From Gammaproteobacteria bacterium (GTDB lineage Bacteria; Pseudomonadota; Gammaproteobacteria; Thiohalorhabdales; Thiohalorhabdaceae), in assembly GCA_018609925.1 (NCBI GenBank), contig JAHEOG010000003.1:1-19343 (forward strand): 19,343 nucleotides of DNA, given 5' to 3'. Shown here in pieces: positions 1 to 6,840 of this stretch. A program made the position numbers and the translations under genes. Below the pieces are notes generated by a model that was not told where the DNA came from, did no database searches, and worked only from the letters and a program-made list of their open reading frames with translations. Positions within the stretch are counted from its first letter, which is position 1. Every line of letters starts with the position of its first letter.

Positions 1-326
1 AGGGCCGCCATGGAGAAGGGCTTGACCGCCCAGTTGACGAATAGGGTCACCGCCACCCCTCGCCAATGCTCAGCGACGTGGTGGAGCGCCCCGAAGTCCA
101 CCTTGAGCAGCATGGGCACGATCATCAGCCAGATGAGTACCGCCACGGGTAGATTGACCCGCGCCGCCTCCAGCCCGCCCACCGCATGAAAGGCGCCGGG
201 AAAGAGATGCCCCAGACCGATACCCGCGCCAATGGCGAGGGCCACCCAGACCGAAAGGTAGCGCTCGAAGAAGGGCATCGCCTTGCCCGCGGCCTGCTTG
301 TCGCCAGCCTGGCCGCATTCGCTCAC
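1..326 (-). CDS. acr3: Arsenite efflux permease, ACR3 family (N-terminal part, cut by window edge)
   Basis: Reading leftward from a GTG at 326, 108 codons are visible before the window ends; the family is usually about 350 residues. The translation begins VSECGQAGDKQAAGKAMPFF and continues with two hydrophobic segments (about residues 23-45 and 58-75), then VDFGALHHV and VNWAVKPFSM. These match the first membrane helices of ACR3 (BASS superfamily) arsenite/proton antiporters rather than ArsB. The GTG overlaps the arsC stop as GTGA, so the two are translationally coupled. The expected role is export of As(III) made by the neighbouring arsenate reductase, in the inner membrane. The conserved Cys of the fourth helix lies outside the window, so its presence cannot be checked. 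Family call is firm; start is supported by the overlap. Confidence 0.9.
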   Translation of the reverse strand, partial: MSECGQAGDKQAAGKAMPFFERYLSVWVALAIGAGIGLGHLFPGAFHAVGGLEAARVNLPVAVLIWLMIVPMLLKVDFGALHHVAEHWRGVAVTLFVNWAVKPFSMAA

Positions 327-766
327 GGATTCGCCTCCAGGGTTTGTAGCCGGTGGATCAGCTGACGGACTCGGTGCTCAACCTCGTCCCGGGTACCGCG
401 GAATACGGCCAGGATTTCGTCCTCGGTCCCCGTGGCCCGGGCCGGATCGGCCAGTGCCCAGTGCTCCTTGGTCGTTTCCGGGGGCAGCACCGGACACTGC
501 TCATCGGCGTGGCCGCAGACGGTGACCACCCGGTCGGCCCAGCCCAGCAGCTCTTCGGTGAGCGGGGTCGAGGCCTGACCGCTGATGTCCACGCCCGCTT
601 CGCGCATGACCGCCAAGGCGCGCTGGTTTTGGCCGTGGGCCTCGATCCCGGCGGATCGGAAGGCCAGGCCGCTAGGGGCCAGGTGACGCGCCCAGCCCTC
701 CGCCATCTGGGAGCGGCAGGCGTTGCCCGTGCACAAGAACAGCACCCGGTAGGGGCTCTCGCTCAT
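323..766 (-). CDS. arsC: Arsenate reductase, low-molecular-weight phosphatase (thioredoxin-coupled) type
   Basis: 147 residues, the usual length for pI258-type ArsC. The P-loop CTGNACRS lies at residues 12-19 (C12 nucleophile, R18). The redox pair C84 and C91 sits in VTVCGHADEQCP, and the DP motif at 107-108 supplies the general acid. This C12/C84/C91 arrangement corresponds to Cys10/82/89 of Staphylococcus pI258 ArsC, which reduces As(V) to As(III) using thioredoxin rather than glutaredoxin. It lies 15 bases after arsR and its stop overlaps the acr3 start, so the three form one operon. A GGGAG Shine-Dalgarno precedes the ATG. Expected to act in the cytoplasm, with arsenite then passed to the ACR3 pump. 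Another low-molecular-weight phosphatase role is unlikely given the cysteines and the context. Confidence 0.95.
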   Translation of the reverse strand: MSESPYRVLFLCTGNACRSQMAEGWARHLAPSGLAFRSAGIEAHGQNQRALAVMREAGVDISGQASTPLTEELLGWADRVVTVCGHADEQCPVLPPETTKEHWALADPARATGTEDEILAVFRGTRDEVEHRVRQLIHRLQTLEANP

Positions 767-781
767 GGGATCTCCCGTCCA

Positions 782-1129
782 TCAGGCACAGCAGGGATTA
801 TCCGGCCGATTGGGCATTACCCGCAGCGCCTCCCCATCCTCGGCGTAAGGGGGGCGCCCAGCATGGCCCCCGGCCAGGTCAGCGATCACCGCCGCGGCCC
901 AATCGGGGAGATCGGGATGGATGCGGTAGTGCATCCAGGTTCCCCGGCGGTGGCTCTCGACCACCCCGGCCTGCCGGAGGTGGCTCAGGTGACGGGAGAT
1001 CTTGGGCTGGGGCTGGTCCAGGGCGTAGGTCAGCTCGCAGACGCAGAGCTCTCCCTCGGTGTGCAGAAGGACCACGCACCGGATACGGGTCTCGTCTGCC
1101 AGGGCACGGAAAAAGGCTGCCGGGTCCAT
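782..1129 (-). CDS. arsR: ArsR/SmtB-family arsenite-responsive repressor
   Basis: 115 residues, a typical ArsR length. The winged helix occupies about residues 5-85. ELCVCELTYAL (27-37) carries the C29-V-C31 pair of the classic As(III)-binding site, as in the plasmid R773/E. coli ELCVCDL motif, and the recognition helix follows (QPKISRHLSHLR, 41-52). C18 could be a third thiol ligand. The C-terminus ends in NPCCA, so an extra Cys pair (C113-C114) may also contribute to metal binding; this is inference. First gene of the arsR-arsC-acr3 operon. It is expected to bind an operator in its own promoter and release it on binding arsenite, and a palindrome candidate lies 33 bases upstream. An AGGG Shine-Dalgarno precedes the ATG. 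Confidence 0.95.
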   Translation of the reverse strand: MDPAAFFRALADETRIRCVVLLHTEGELCVCELTYALDQPQPKISRHLSHLRQAGVVESHRRGTWMHYRIHPDLPDWAAAVIADLAGGHAGRPPYAEDGEALRVMPNRPDNPCCA

Positions 1130-1161
1130 GGGGATGCCCTATGGTCTGTTTGGAAATTCAT

Positions 1162-1191
1162 ATATTGGAATATCCAGATATAAAAGGTCAA
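1162..1191 (-). promoter_or_regulatory. Probable ars operon promoter with overlapping ArsR operator candidate
   Basis: On the minus strand TTGACC (1191-1186) is followed after 18 bases by CAATAT (1167-1162), a plausible sigma70 -35/-10 pair ending about 33 bases before the arsR ATG. The same stretch is strongly AT-rich against the GC-rich surroundings. It contains two nested inverted repeats: ATATT-GG-AATAT (1162-1173) and TGGA-ATA-TCCA (1166-1176). ArsR/SmtB repressors bind AT-rich imperfect palindromes overlapping their promoters, so this is the natural operator. The -10 match is weak and the exact site is inferred. Confidence 0.55.
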
Positions 1192-1415
1192 CATTCGCCC
1201 ATTCTCGCCTCCACCCCAAGCTAGAGCCCTCAAGGCAGGCCCGGGCCCCTATTGTCGGAAAAAGCGCTTGGCAGGGGCCTCTATCCCCCCTGGGCCCTGT
1301 CGGGCCCCATGAAAGACCGGGGGAAGCCATTTTACAGGGTTGTCCCGATTCAGGCGGAAACTGCCCGAGCCATTGAGGACATCAGACGCACGCCGGAGGA
1401 AGGGCCAAGGATGCG

Positions 1416-2222
1416 CTATTCCTTGACCTGCCACTGCCCCGCCAGATCCTCGGCCTCCCGGATCTCGGATGTATCCATCCGTTCGGCCAGACGGGCGCGG
1501 TTCTCTTGCGCCCGCTCCAATCCCTGCTCGGCCGCCAGGTGGAGCCACTTGTACGCCCGGATCTCGTCCTGCGGGACCCCGCGACCCTCGGCGTACATGA
1601 GCCCGAGGTTGTTCTGGGCATTGACGCTTTCCTGCTCGGCGCCCTTGCGATACCACATCACCGCCTTGAAGTTGTCCTGGGGGACGCCCCGTCCCCGGTC
1701 GTACATGTCCCCGAGGTTGTACTGGGCCGAGGCCAGCCCCTGCTCCGCCGCCCGGCGGTACCACTTCACCGCCTCGGTGTCGTCCTGGGGCACACCGTTC
1801 CCTCGAGCGTAGAGGGCTCCGAGGTTGCTCTGCGCCGGGGCCAGGCCCTGCTCGGCGGCCTTGCGGTACCACCGCGCTGCTTCCGCATCGTCCTCGGCCA
1901 CCCCGTGGCCCCGCTCGTACAGGAGCCCCAGGTTGTATTGGGCGTTGGCGTCGCTTTGCTCCGCCGCCCGGCGGTACCACTCCGCGGCCTTGGCAAAATA
2001 CTGGGTTACGCCGTGTCCCAGCTCGTACATGAGGCCGAGGTTGTGCTGGGCGGTGGCGTCGCCGTCCTCGGCAAGCGGGCGCCATAGCTTCACCGCCCGT
2101 TCGTAATCGCCCTTTTCGTAGGCTTCGAGCCCGTCCTCGAGGGCGCCCGCCTGGGCGGAGGCTGCCGCCAAGAGGAGGGCTGCGCCCCACAGGACCGGCC
2201 AGAGACGCGCTGCGATGGTCAT
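1416..2222 (-). CDS. Secreted Sel1-repeat (SLR/TPR-like) protein
   Basis: 268 residues from the ATG at 2222, chosen because it has an AGGGAG Shine-Dalgarno and starts a clean signal peptide (MTIAARLWPVLWGAALLLAA, cleavage near SAQA-GA). Upstream codons in frame are low-complexity and have no such support. The mature part begins with a partial TPR (EAYEKGDYERAVKLW) and then has five Sel1 repeats of about 36 residues. These share the pattern AQ.NLG.MY..G.GV.QD...A..WYR.AAEQG. Such alpha-solenoids act as protein-protein scaffolds, often periplasmic in Gram-negatives. No catalytic motif is visible and the partner is unknown. It is on the same strand as the ars operon about 290 bases upstream, but the ars genes have their own promoter, so it is probably independent. 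Confidence 0.88.
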   Translation of the reverse strand: MTIAARLWPVLWGAALLLAAASAQAGALEDGLEAYEKGDYERAVKLWRPLAEDGDATAQHNLGLMYELGHGVTQYFAKAAEWYRRAAEQSDANAQYNLGLLYERGHGVAEDDAEAARWYRKAAEQGLAPAQSNLGALYARGNGVPQDDTEAVKWYRRAAEQGLASAQYNLGDMYDRGRGVPQDNFKAVMWYRKGAEQESVNAQNNLGLMYAEGRGVPQDEIRAYKWLHLAAEQGLERAQENRARLAERMDTSEIREAEDLAGQWQVKE

Positions 2223-2338
2223 TGGGGCTCCCTTTGCACGGTGTGCGTTCGCATCCCCGGACCCGGGAAGCCGAACCCGGTTCGGGAACACTCCGGGCCC
2301 GAGGGGGCGGGGCGAGGCGGTCCGGGCCGAGGGCACCG

Positions 2339-2354
2339 GATCGCCGAAGCGATC
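2339..2354 (-). other. UUCG-tetraloop hairpin
   Basis: On the minus strand GATCGC-TTCG-GCGATC forms a perfect 6-bp stem capped by the very stable cUUCGg loop. It overlaps the TGA at 2353-2355 that closes the apparent remnant reading frame described at 2353-2522. Such hairpins often sit at gene ends as terminators or RNA 3' stabilisers. No T-tract follows, so a Rho-independent terminator is not claimed. Confidence 0.4.
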
Positions 2355-2522
2355 AGACGACAGCACCCAGGCTCACCAGGACCAGGTGCATGCCCTGCAC
2401 CAGGCCGATCTCCAGGATCAGCACCACCGGATTGACAGAGGATTAGGCCACCACCGGGCGATCGGAGCTGTCCACCCGGCGGAGGACGTCCAGGCCGGGG
2501 GTGAAGGCCATGCCGTCGCATA
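2353..2522 (-). pseudogene. Possible decayed coding remnant downstream of the small membrane protein
   Basis: In one minus-strand frame the codons read MAFTPGLDVLRRVDSSDR then PVVA and a TAA (2445-2443). The same frame continues SSVNPVVLILEIGLVQGM and a further hydrophobic stretch to a TGA at 2355-2353, where a UUCG hairpin sits. Composition looks protein-like: GC-rich third positions, a helix-like acidic/basic segment, then a membrane-like segment. No intact start-to-stop gene spans it. It could be the C-terminal half of the preceding membrane gene (2523-2771) after a frameshift near 2525 and a nonsense codon at 2443. It could also be non-coding sequence with a chance open frame. I recognise no family. 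The rest of the gap up to the Sel1 gene (2223-2338) holds nothing I can support. Confidence 0.25.
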
Positions 2523-2771
2523 TTAAACCCGGTTGCCGAAGGCGATGCCGAGCAGGACCAGCAGGAAGGTGACAACCAGCTCGGTCTTCTGGAAGAAGAT
2601 CGGGATGGGGATCAGGCCCTCAGCCTCTAGCATGGCATCCTCTCTTGGCGACGCTAGGAGCTTGAAGCCACCGGCGGTGGCCAGAAAGGTTAGCAGGCCC
2701 GCGGCGCAAGACCATCCCCAGAAGCTCCCGATCGAGGGATTCCCCATCCCCCTTCTCGCCCATTCCCCCAC
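2523..2771 (-). CDS. Small two-helix membrane protein, unknown function (possibly truncated)
   Basis: 82 residues. Two hydrophobic helices are visible, about residues 18-39 (WGWSCAAGLLTFLATAGGFK) and 63-79 (ELVVTFLLVLLGIAFG). They are separated by a charged loop (SPREDAMLEAEG) and a proline-aromatic run (LIPIPIFFQKTE). The stop comes right after GNRV, very close to the second helix, which together with the protein-like sequence beyond suggests the C-terminus may have been lost. Start is uncertain: ATG at 2771 follows GGTGGGGGA with almost no spacing, and ATG at 2747 follows AAGGGGG directly. No family recognised. The clean hydrophobic pattern argues that it is, or recently was, a real gene. 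Divergent from the yqhA-like gene. Confidence 0.45.
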   Translation of the reverse strand: MGEWARRGMGNPSIGSFWGWSCAAGLLTFLATAGGFKLLASPREDAMLEAEGLIPIPIFFQKTELVVTFLLVLLGIAFGNRV

Positions 2772-2998
2772 CGATACCTCCGGCTCAGGGGGAATTCGTT
2801 GGACCCGGTGCCAGGATGGGGGCTAAAAAAGGACCGGGGAGCCCCTGGATGGGCCCCTGAAGAAACGGACGAACAGCTAGCCCCTGGCGAGCCCGGCCCG
2901 GGGAGGGCTGGACGACAGGGCATCGCTCCGGCTCCCGCCGATGGGAGCCCCCCCTTCTGAGCTCCCGGGGTCAATCCGGCCCCATACCGAGGACTGCC

Positions 2999-3529
2999 AT
3001 GGATACCCAGCAGATTGAGCGCAAGGTTGCTATCGGGGCGCGGACCGCCACGCTATTTGCCGTTGCGGCCTCCACCGTAGGGGCCCTGCTGATGATCTTC
3101 ATCGGGGTAGAGGAAACCGTGCAGGCGTTTACGACCCGGATAACGCAGGAGACAGGGGACCTGCCCACCGGCGACGCCACCGCGATCCATCTGATCAGCG
3201 CCCTGGACCGTTTCCTCATGGCCATCGTGCTGCTCTACTTCGCCTACGGGATCTACGTCCTTTTCGTCCGCCCGGAGGACACCCGGGACGATCTGGGCGT
3301 GCCGCGGTGGCTCTACGTGGAGGGCATCGGCCAGCTCAAACAGACCCTGGCGGAGGTCATCATCATCGTGCTGTTCGTGCTGTTCCTGCGAGTAACGGTG
3401 GAGACCTTCGTAGCCCAGGGCCCCGATCTGCCCTGGCAGGCAATGTTCAAGCTCGTCACCCTGCCCATCTCCATCTTCCTGCTGGCGGCGGCGCTCAAGC
3501 TGGCCCAGCTCCACCCGAAGTCCCGCTAG
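2999..3529 (+). CDS. yqhA: YqhA / UPF0114 family inner-membrane protein
   Basis: 176 residues, close to the family length of about 165. Four hydrophobic segments are visible: about residues 17-40, 68-92, 112-137 and 148-168. The family-typical core is present: ALDRFLMAIVLLYFAYGIYV (69-88), the PRWLYVEGIGQLKQTLAEV segment (101-119) and VLFVLFL. The function of UPF0114 proteins is not established, and nothing here assigns one. The ATG has a GAGGA Shine-Dalgarno (2989-2993) with 5-base spacing. The 227 bases upstream, between it and the divergent small membrane gene, hold no promoter I would defend. The following 199 bases to the next gene contain two short GC hairpins (3561-3583 and 3600-3618) without T-tracts. 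Confidence 0.9.
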   Translation: MDTQQIERKVAIGARTATLFAVAASTVGALLMIFIGVEETVQAFTTRITQETGDLPTGDATAIHLISALDRFLMAIVLLYFAYGIYVLFVRPEDTRDDLGVPRWLYVEGIGQLKQTLAEVIIIVLFVLFLRVTVETFVAQGPDLPWQAMFKLVTLPISIFLLAAALKLAQLHPKSR

Positions 3530-3728
3530 CGTCCAGGGAGGACCCCCAAGCCCATCCGGATAGGCCATGACTCCGGGGGCCTAAAGGCAAAATGGCTGAC
3601 CGGGGCAGCGCCCCCCGGCTCGCACTGGCAGGTAAGGAGTACGCGATGCCAGGAATAGCTCCACCAGAACGCCCATTTCCGGTAGGCTGACGGCCTTTCC
3701 CCCCAGCCGTTCCGCCTCGGGAGAGCCC

Positions 3729-4010
3729 ATGCGCCTGCCCGTCGTCCACGCCCTGATCCACGACAGCGATGTCCGCTTCGCGGTGGTCTCGGTGAAGGAG
3801 GCTACCATCGCCGATCCGGACACCGCCGGCAAGCTCGTCGAGACCCTCCAGACCGCCTACCAGTGCCCGGTGGTCCTGATGGGCGAGGCCAACCACCGGC
3901 TCTTCGGTCGGCAGGACCTGGTCGATTTCCTGGACCAATACACCCCGGACCAGCTCCCTTGGCAGGAAGGCGCCGTGGATATCCCCGATCCAACGGACCA
4001 GCCGGAGTGA
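3729..4010 (+). CDS. Small acidic protein of unknown function
   Basis: 93 residues, beginning MRLPVVHALIHDSDVRFAVV and ending with an acidic, proline-containing tail (VDIPDPTDQPE). A GGGAGAG Shine-Dalgarno lies 6 bases before the ATG. The sequence alternates beta-like (VRFAVVSVKEATI, CPVVLMGE) and helical (TAGKLVETLQTAY) stretches, consistent with a small alpha/beta fold. The segment LFGRQDLVDFLDQY is also helix-like. It has no signal peptide, membrane helix or cysteine cluster (one Cys). I do not recognise a named family. Codon use resembles neighbours and a terminator-like hairpin follows, so it is probably a genuine single-gene unit. Confidence 0.6.
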   Translation: MRLPVVHALIHDSDVRFAVVSVKEATIADPDTAGKLVETLQTAYQCPVVLMGEANHRLFGRQDLVDFLDQYTPDQLPWQEGAVDIPDPTDQPE

Positions 4011-4060
4011 TCCCGATCGCTGAGACCTCGCCGGGACCCTTAACGTCATCTCCCACCGAA

Positions 4061-4093
4061 AGGAGGCCCGTTGGGATCCCGCCCGGGCCTTTA
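4061..4093 (+). terminator. Candidate terminator after the small acidic protein gene
   Basis: AGGCCCG (4064-4070) pairs perfectly with CGGGCCT (4084-4090). G-T and A-T pairs extend the stem outward to 4061/4093. The loop itself contains the palindrome GGGATCCC. Only three T's follow, so strength is uncertain. It lies 50 bases after the stop codon at 4010. Confidence 0.4.
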
Positions 4094-4596
4094 CCTACGG
4101 GTCCACGCCTCGGGCCAAGAAGGTTTGACGGGATCACTACCAGCCCATATGGACGGGTTCAAATCCTCTAGAGGAGCACCACCTCGGCGTCTGCCTCCAG
4201 CCTGAGCTCCCCACCGCTCCCCGGATTCCCAGCGGCTGTCCTCCGCCGGACCTCTACCCTCCCAGGGGGACGACCGCTTCAGCCTCCTGAGCCGGACCGG
4301 GAAGGGGGGTAGACCCAAACCGAAATCGAAAGGGAGCGGACAATTGGTTCGGACCAGTTTTCAGTAGTTTGGGATCGCCCTGGTGGTTGGACTGGCGCTC
4401 CCCCCTCCGGACGGAGCGCAAATGGCGCCTGGGGTCGGCTTTTGTCAGGACAGCCTGCGTTCAGCGGGCACGCCAAAAGGCCTGTCGGTGGCCGAAGAAT
4501 GGAAAAGATTGCCCTTCAAGCGGGGCGGATCACAGCCTCAAGGGTTGGCACTGGGCTGTCACGTAAATAGGGGATCCCGGATGTCCTGAGCGGTTT
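4094..4596. other. Gap with no supported gene
   Basis: About 500 bases with no reading frame I would call a gene on either strand; the open frames present are short and low-complexity and lack Shine-Dalgarno sites. Two small structures were noted. TCCTCTAGAGGA (4164-4175) is a perfect 12-bp palindrome. Immediately before it, GGGTTCAAATCC resembles a tRNA T-arm, and ACCA follows at 4178-4181, but no matching 5' tRNA half is present. The stretch 4321-4600 is somewhat less GC-rich than surrounding genes. No terminator for the minus-strand EAL gene was found just after its stop. Confidence 0.5.
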
Positions 4597-6840
4597 TCAG
4601 CTTGTCCCGTCAAAGGGTTCGGGCCGCCCCAGGCCGGAGCCCTGGGCCCAGTCCACCCCCTCCGAGGTGAGCCACTTTCGCACCGACTCATCTTCGACGA
4701 ACTCCGCGATGGTCGCTAGTCCGCGGGTAGCGGCGACGGCTTGGATGGCACGGACCACTGCCGCCTCGTAGCGCGATTCGCGGGCACCGATCACGAACGA
4801 GCCATCGATCTTCACCGCGTCTACCGGGAAGCGGCGCAAGTACTCGAAGCTCGCCAGGCCGGTGCCGAAATCATCAAGGGCGACACGGAAGCCCGCCGCG
4901 CGCAAGCGACGGACGAGCTCGATGGCCTCGGGTTCGTCGGCAATGGTTTCCGTCTCGGTGATCTCGAAGGACAGCCGCTCCGGTGGGGCACCGTAATCCT
5001 TCGCCATACCGACAATCCAGTCCGCGAGCGAGGCGTCGCGCAAGGTTGCGCCCGAGAGATTGACCGCAAACTCGGTGTGCGGTGTCCGCGCGGCGATCAC
5101 GATCGCCCGTTCCGAGACCCACCGGTCGATCTCGGGCATCAGATCGAACCGGGCGGCCACCCCCAGGAATTGACCCGGTGAGATCAGCGAGCCGTCCTCG
5201 CCAACGAGGCGCACCAACAGCTCGTAGCGGCTTACGGCCTCCGGCGCTTGCAAGGGCACGATGGGCTGACGCATCAGCGCAAAACCGTGGGGACTGGTGA
5301 GCGCGACCCGTATGGTCTCCACCAGGCTCTGGCGCGCCCGTTCGTCGGCAAGCTGGTCTGAATCGGCCGTCCGCGCTTGGACGCGGTGTCCGGGGTCCTC
5401 ACGGGCACTGGCGAGGATTTGGCTCGCCATGGGCAGCACGTCGTGGGCGCCCATGGAGTTCGGGACGCCCGTTACCGCGCCGCAGACGGGAGCGAGAGTG
5501 AGCGGCACTCCGCCATCGGTATGGCGGATGCCGTCCAAACGTTGGTAGACGTCGTCGAGCGCCGTTTGTATGACCGCTTCATCGGCGCCTGAGTAAAGCG
5601 TGCCGTACAGACCGCGCCCGACCCGGGCGAGGACACCTTGCTCCGGGGTGACACTCGCAACGACCCCCGCCACCCGCCGCTCCACCTCGTCGGCCTGCTC
5701 CAGGCCCATTAGATCGAGGGCACGGCGCACCTGGGGCACGTCCACCAACGCAAGGGCGCGACTGGGGGCGTCCGCGTCCGCGTTGATCCAGCGGGAGAGC
5801 TCCCGGTCATTGTAAAGGCCCGTCAGAAAGTCGCGACGCGCGTCCTCGCGTGCCCGCTGCAGCTGAAGGCGCAGTGTACTGGCCAGCGCGCCCACGAGTT
5901 GGGTCATGATCGTGAATGCAATCACCAGGAGTATCACATCGATGAGATCGAAGGGCTCATTTGCCACTTCAAAACCGCCAACACCAGTCAAAGCCGAGGA
6001 GACCAGGCCTAAGCCCACGAGAACAATGGCCAGATCCTGAAACAGCGGTGTGCCGAAGCCCGCGGCGAGGGCGAGAAGCGGGAAATAGAAGTAGACGAGC
6101 GCCGCGGCGAAGGCCGACGAGCCCATGCGATCCAGGGCCAGCTGCGCAAGCGCCACTACCCCGACGGCCAGCAGCCAGCCGAGTTGCCAGGCGCGGGGAC
6201 GCCACCAGGATGAGCCCTCGGCACGGATGAACCGTCGCGCGGCCCGAACGGTGATTGGACCCGCCGCCAACAGGCCAAACGCCTCTGCGGCCCAGTACCC
6301 TCCCCAGATCTCACCAACGGCGTAGCGCCCGACCTCTTGGGATCCGAGGACGACCTCCATGGTGCCGGACGTCGCGGCGACCGTCGCGGCGATGACCACC
6401 GAGACCCCTAGCCCGCACGCCCAGAACCCCCACAATTCCGGGATGGGGCCCGCGAGCCGACCGGAGCGCTCCCCCAGGCGCAACAAGTAGACAGATACGC
6501 CGGGTCCCAGCATCTCGCCCACTGCAAGGAACAACGCATGCGCCCAGGGCATGCCGTCGATTACCCCGGCCCAACAGAACAAAGCGATCCCGATCCAAGG
6601 TAGGATTCGCAAACCAAAGACTAGGGCAAGGCCAACCGCGATGCCAGCCGGGAGCCAGATCAGCGACCCCTCTCCCGGACCCACCCAGAAAAGCCGCGAG
6701 GCCTCGGCGGACACTACCGCCGCCGCCATTGCGCAAAGCAGCGCAGCCGCCGTCGGGCGCCGGGCGGGCGGCAGCAGGTACGGCTCCGACGCGGGCTTTC
6801 GGTCGTGTGGCACTGTCCTGCCCCAGGAAGGCCGCTTCAA
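4597..6840 (-). CDS. MASE1 - degenerate GGDEF - EAL protein, probable c-di-GMP phosphodiesterase
   Basis: Up to 747 residues. Residues about 30-325 form a multi-helix MASE1 sensor with its typical GEGSLIWLPAGIAVGLALVFG (57-77) and YWAAEAFGLLAAGP (182-195). A GGDEF fold follows from DFLTGLYN (337), but the signature is RVGRGLYGTL (406-415) instead of GGDEF, so cyclase activity should be absent. The EAL domain keeps the catalytic set: E540 (YELLVR), N594 (NLSG), E626 (FEITET), D656-D657 (DDFGTG), K677 (KIDGSF), E713 (AEFVE) and Q733. It should therefore hydrolyse c-di-GMP at the inner membrane, with the dead GGDEF possibly an allosteric GTP sensor. The outermost start is a TTG (6840) without a Shine-Dalgarno. 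A GTG at 6813 after GGGGCAGGA is at least as likely. Its MASE1 ligand is unknown. Confidence 0.93.
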   Translation of the reverse strand: MKRPSWGRTVPHDRKPASEPYLLPPARRPTAAALLCAMAAAVVSAEASRLFWVGPGEGSLIWLPAGIAVGLALVFGLRILPWIGIALFCWAGVIDGMPWAHALFLAVGEMLGPGVSVYLLRLGERSGRLAGPIPELWGFWACGLGVSVVIAATVAATSGTMEVVLGSQEVGRYAVGEIWGGYWAAEAFGLLAAGPITVRAARRFIRAEGSSWWRPRAWQLGWLLAVGVVALAQLALDRMGSSAFAAALVYFYFPLLALAAGFGTPLFQDLAIVLVGLGLVSSALTGVGGFEVANEPFDLIDVILLVIAFTIMTQLVGALASTLRLQLQRAREDARRDFLTGLYNDRELSRWINADADAPSRALALVDVPQVRRALDLMGLEQADEVERRVAGVVASVTPEQGVLARVGRGLYGTLYSGADEAVIQTALDDVYQRLDGIRHTDGGVPLTLAPVCGAVTGVPNSMGAHDVLPMASQILASAREDPGHRVQARTADSDQLADERARQSLVETIRVALTSPHGFALMRQPIVPLQAPEAVSRYELLVRLVGEDGSLISPGQFLGVAARFDLMPEIDRWVSERAIVIAARTPHTEFAVNLSGATLRDASLADWIVGMAKDYGAPPERLSFEITETETIADEPEAIELVRRLRAAGFRVALDDFGTGLASFEYLRRFPVDAVKIDGSFVIGARESRYEAAVVRAIQAVAATRGLATIAEFVEDESVRKWLTSEGVDWAQGSGLGRPEPFDGTS

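Noticed and set aside
1259..1307. Possible terminator behind the Sel1 gene (CAGGGG/CCCCTG stem, GGGCCC repeats, then T5 on the minus strand)
   Set aside because: The T-run is 8 bases away from the stem, and alternative pairings compete, so it does not make a proper intrinsic terminator.
1506..2087. Repeated pattern on the plus strand resembling a tandem repeat array
   Set aside because: It is explained by the Sel1 protein repeats encoded on the other strand, not by a DNA repeat or CRISPR.
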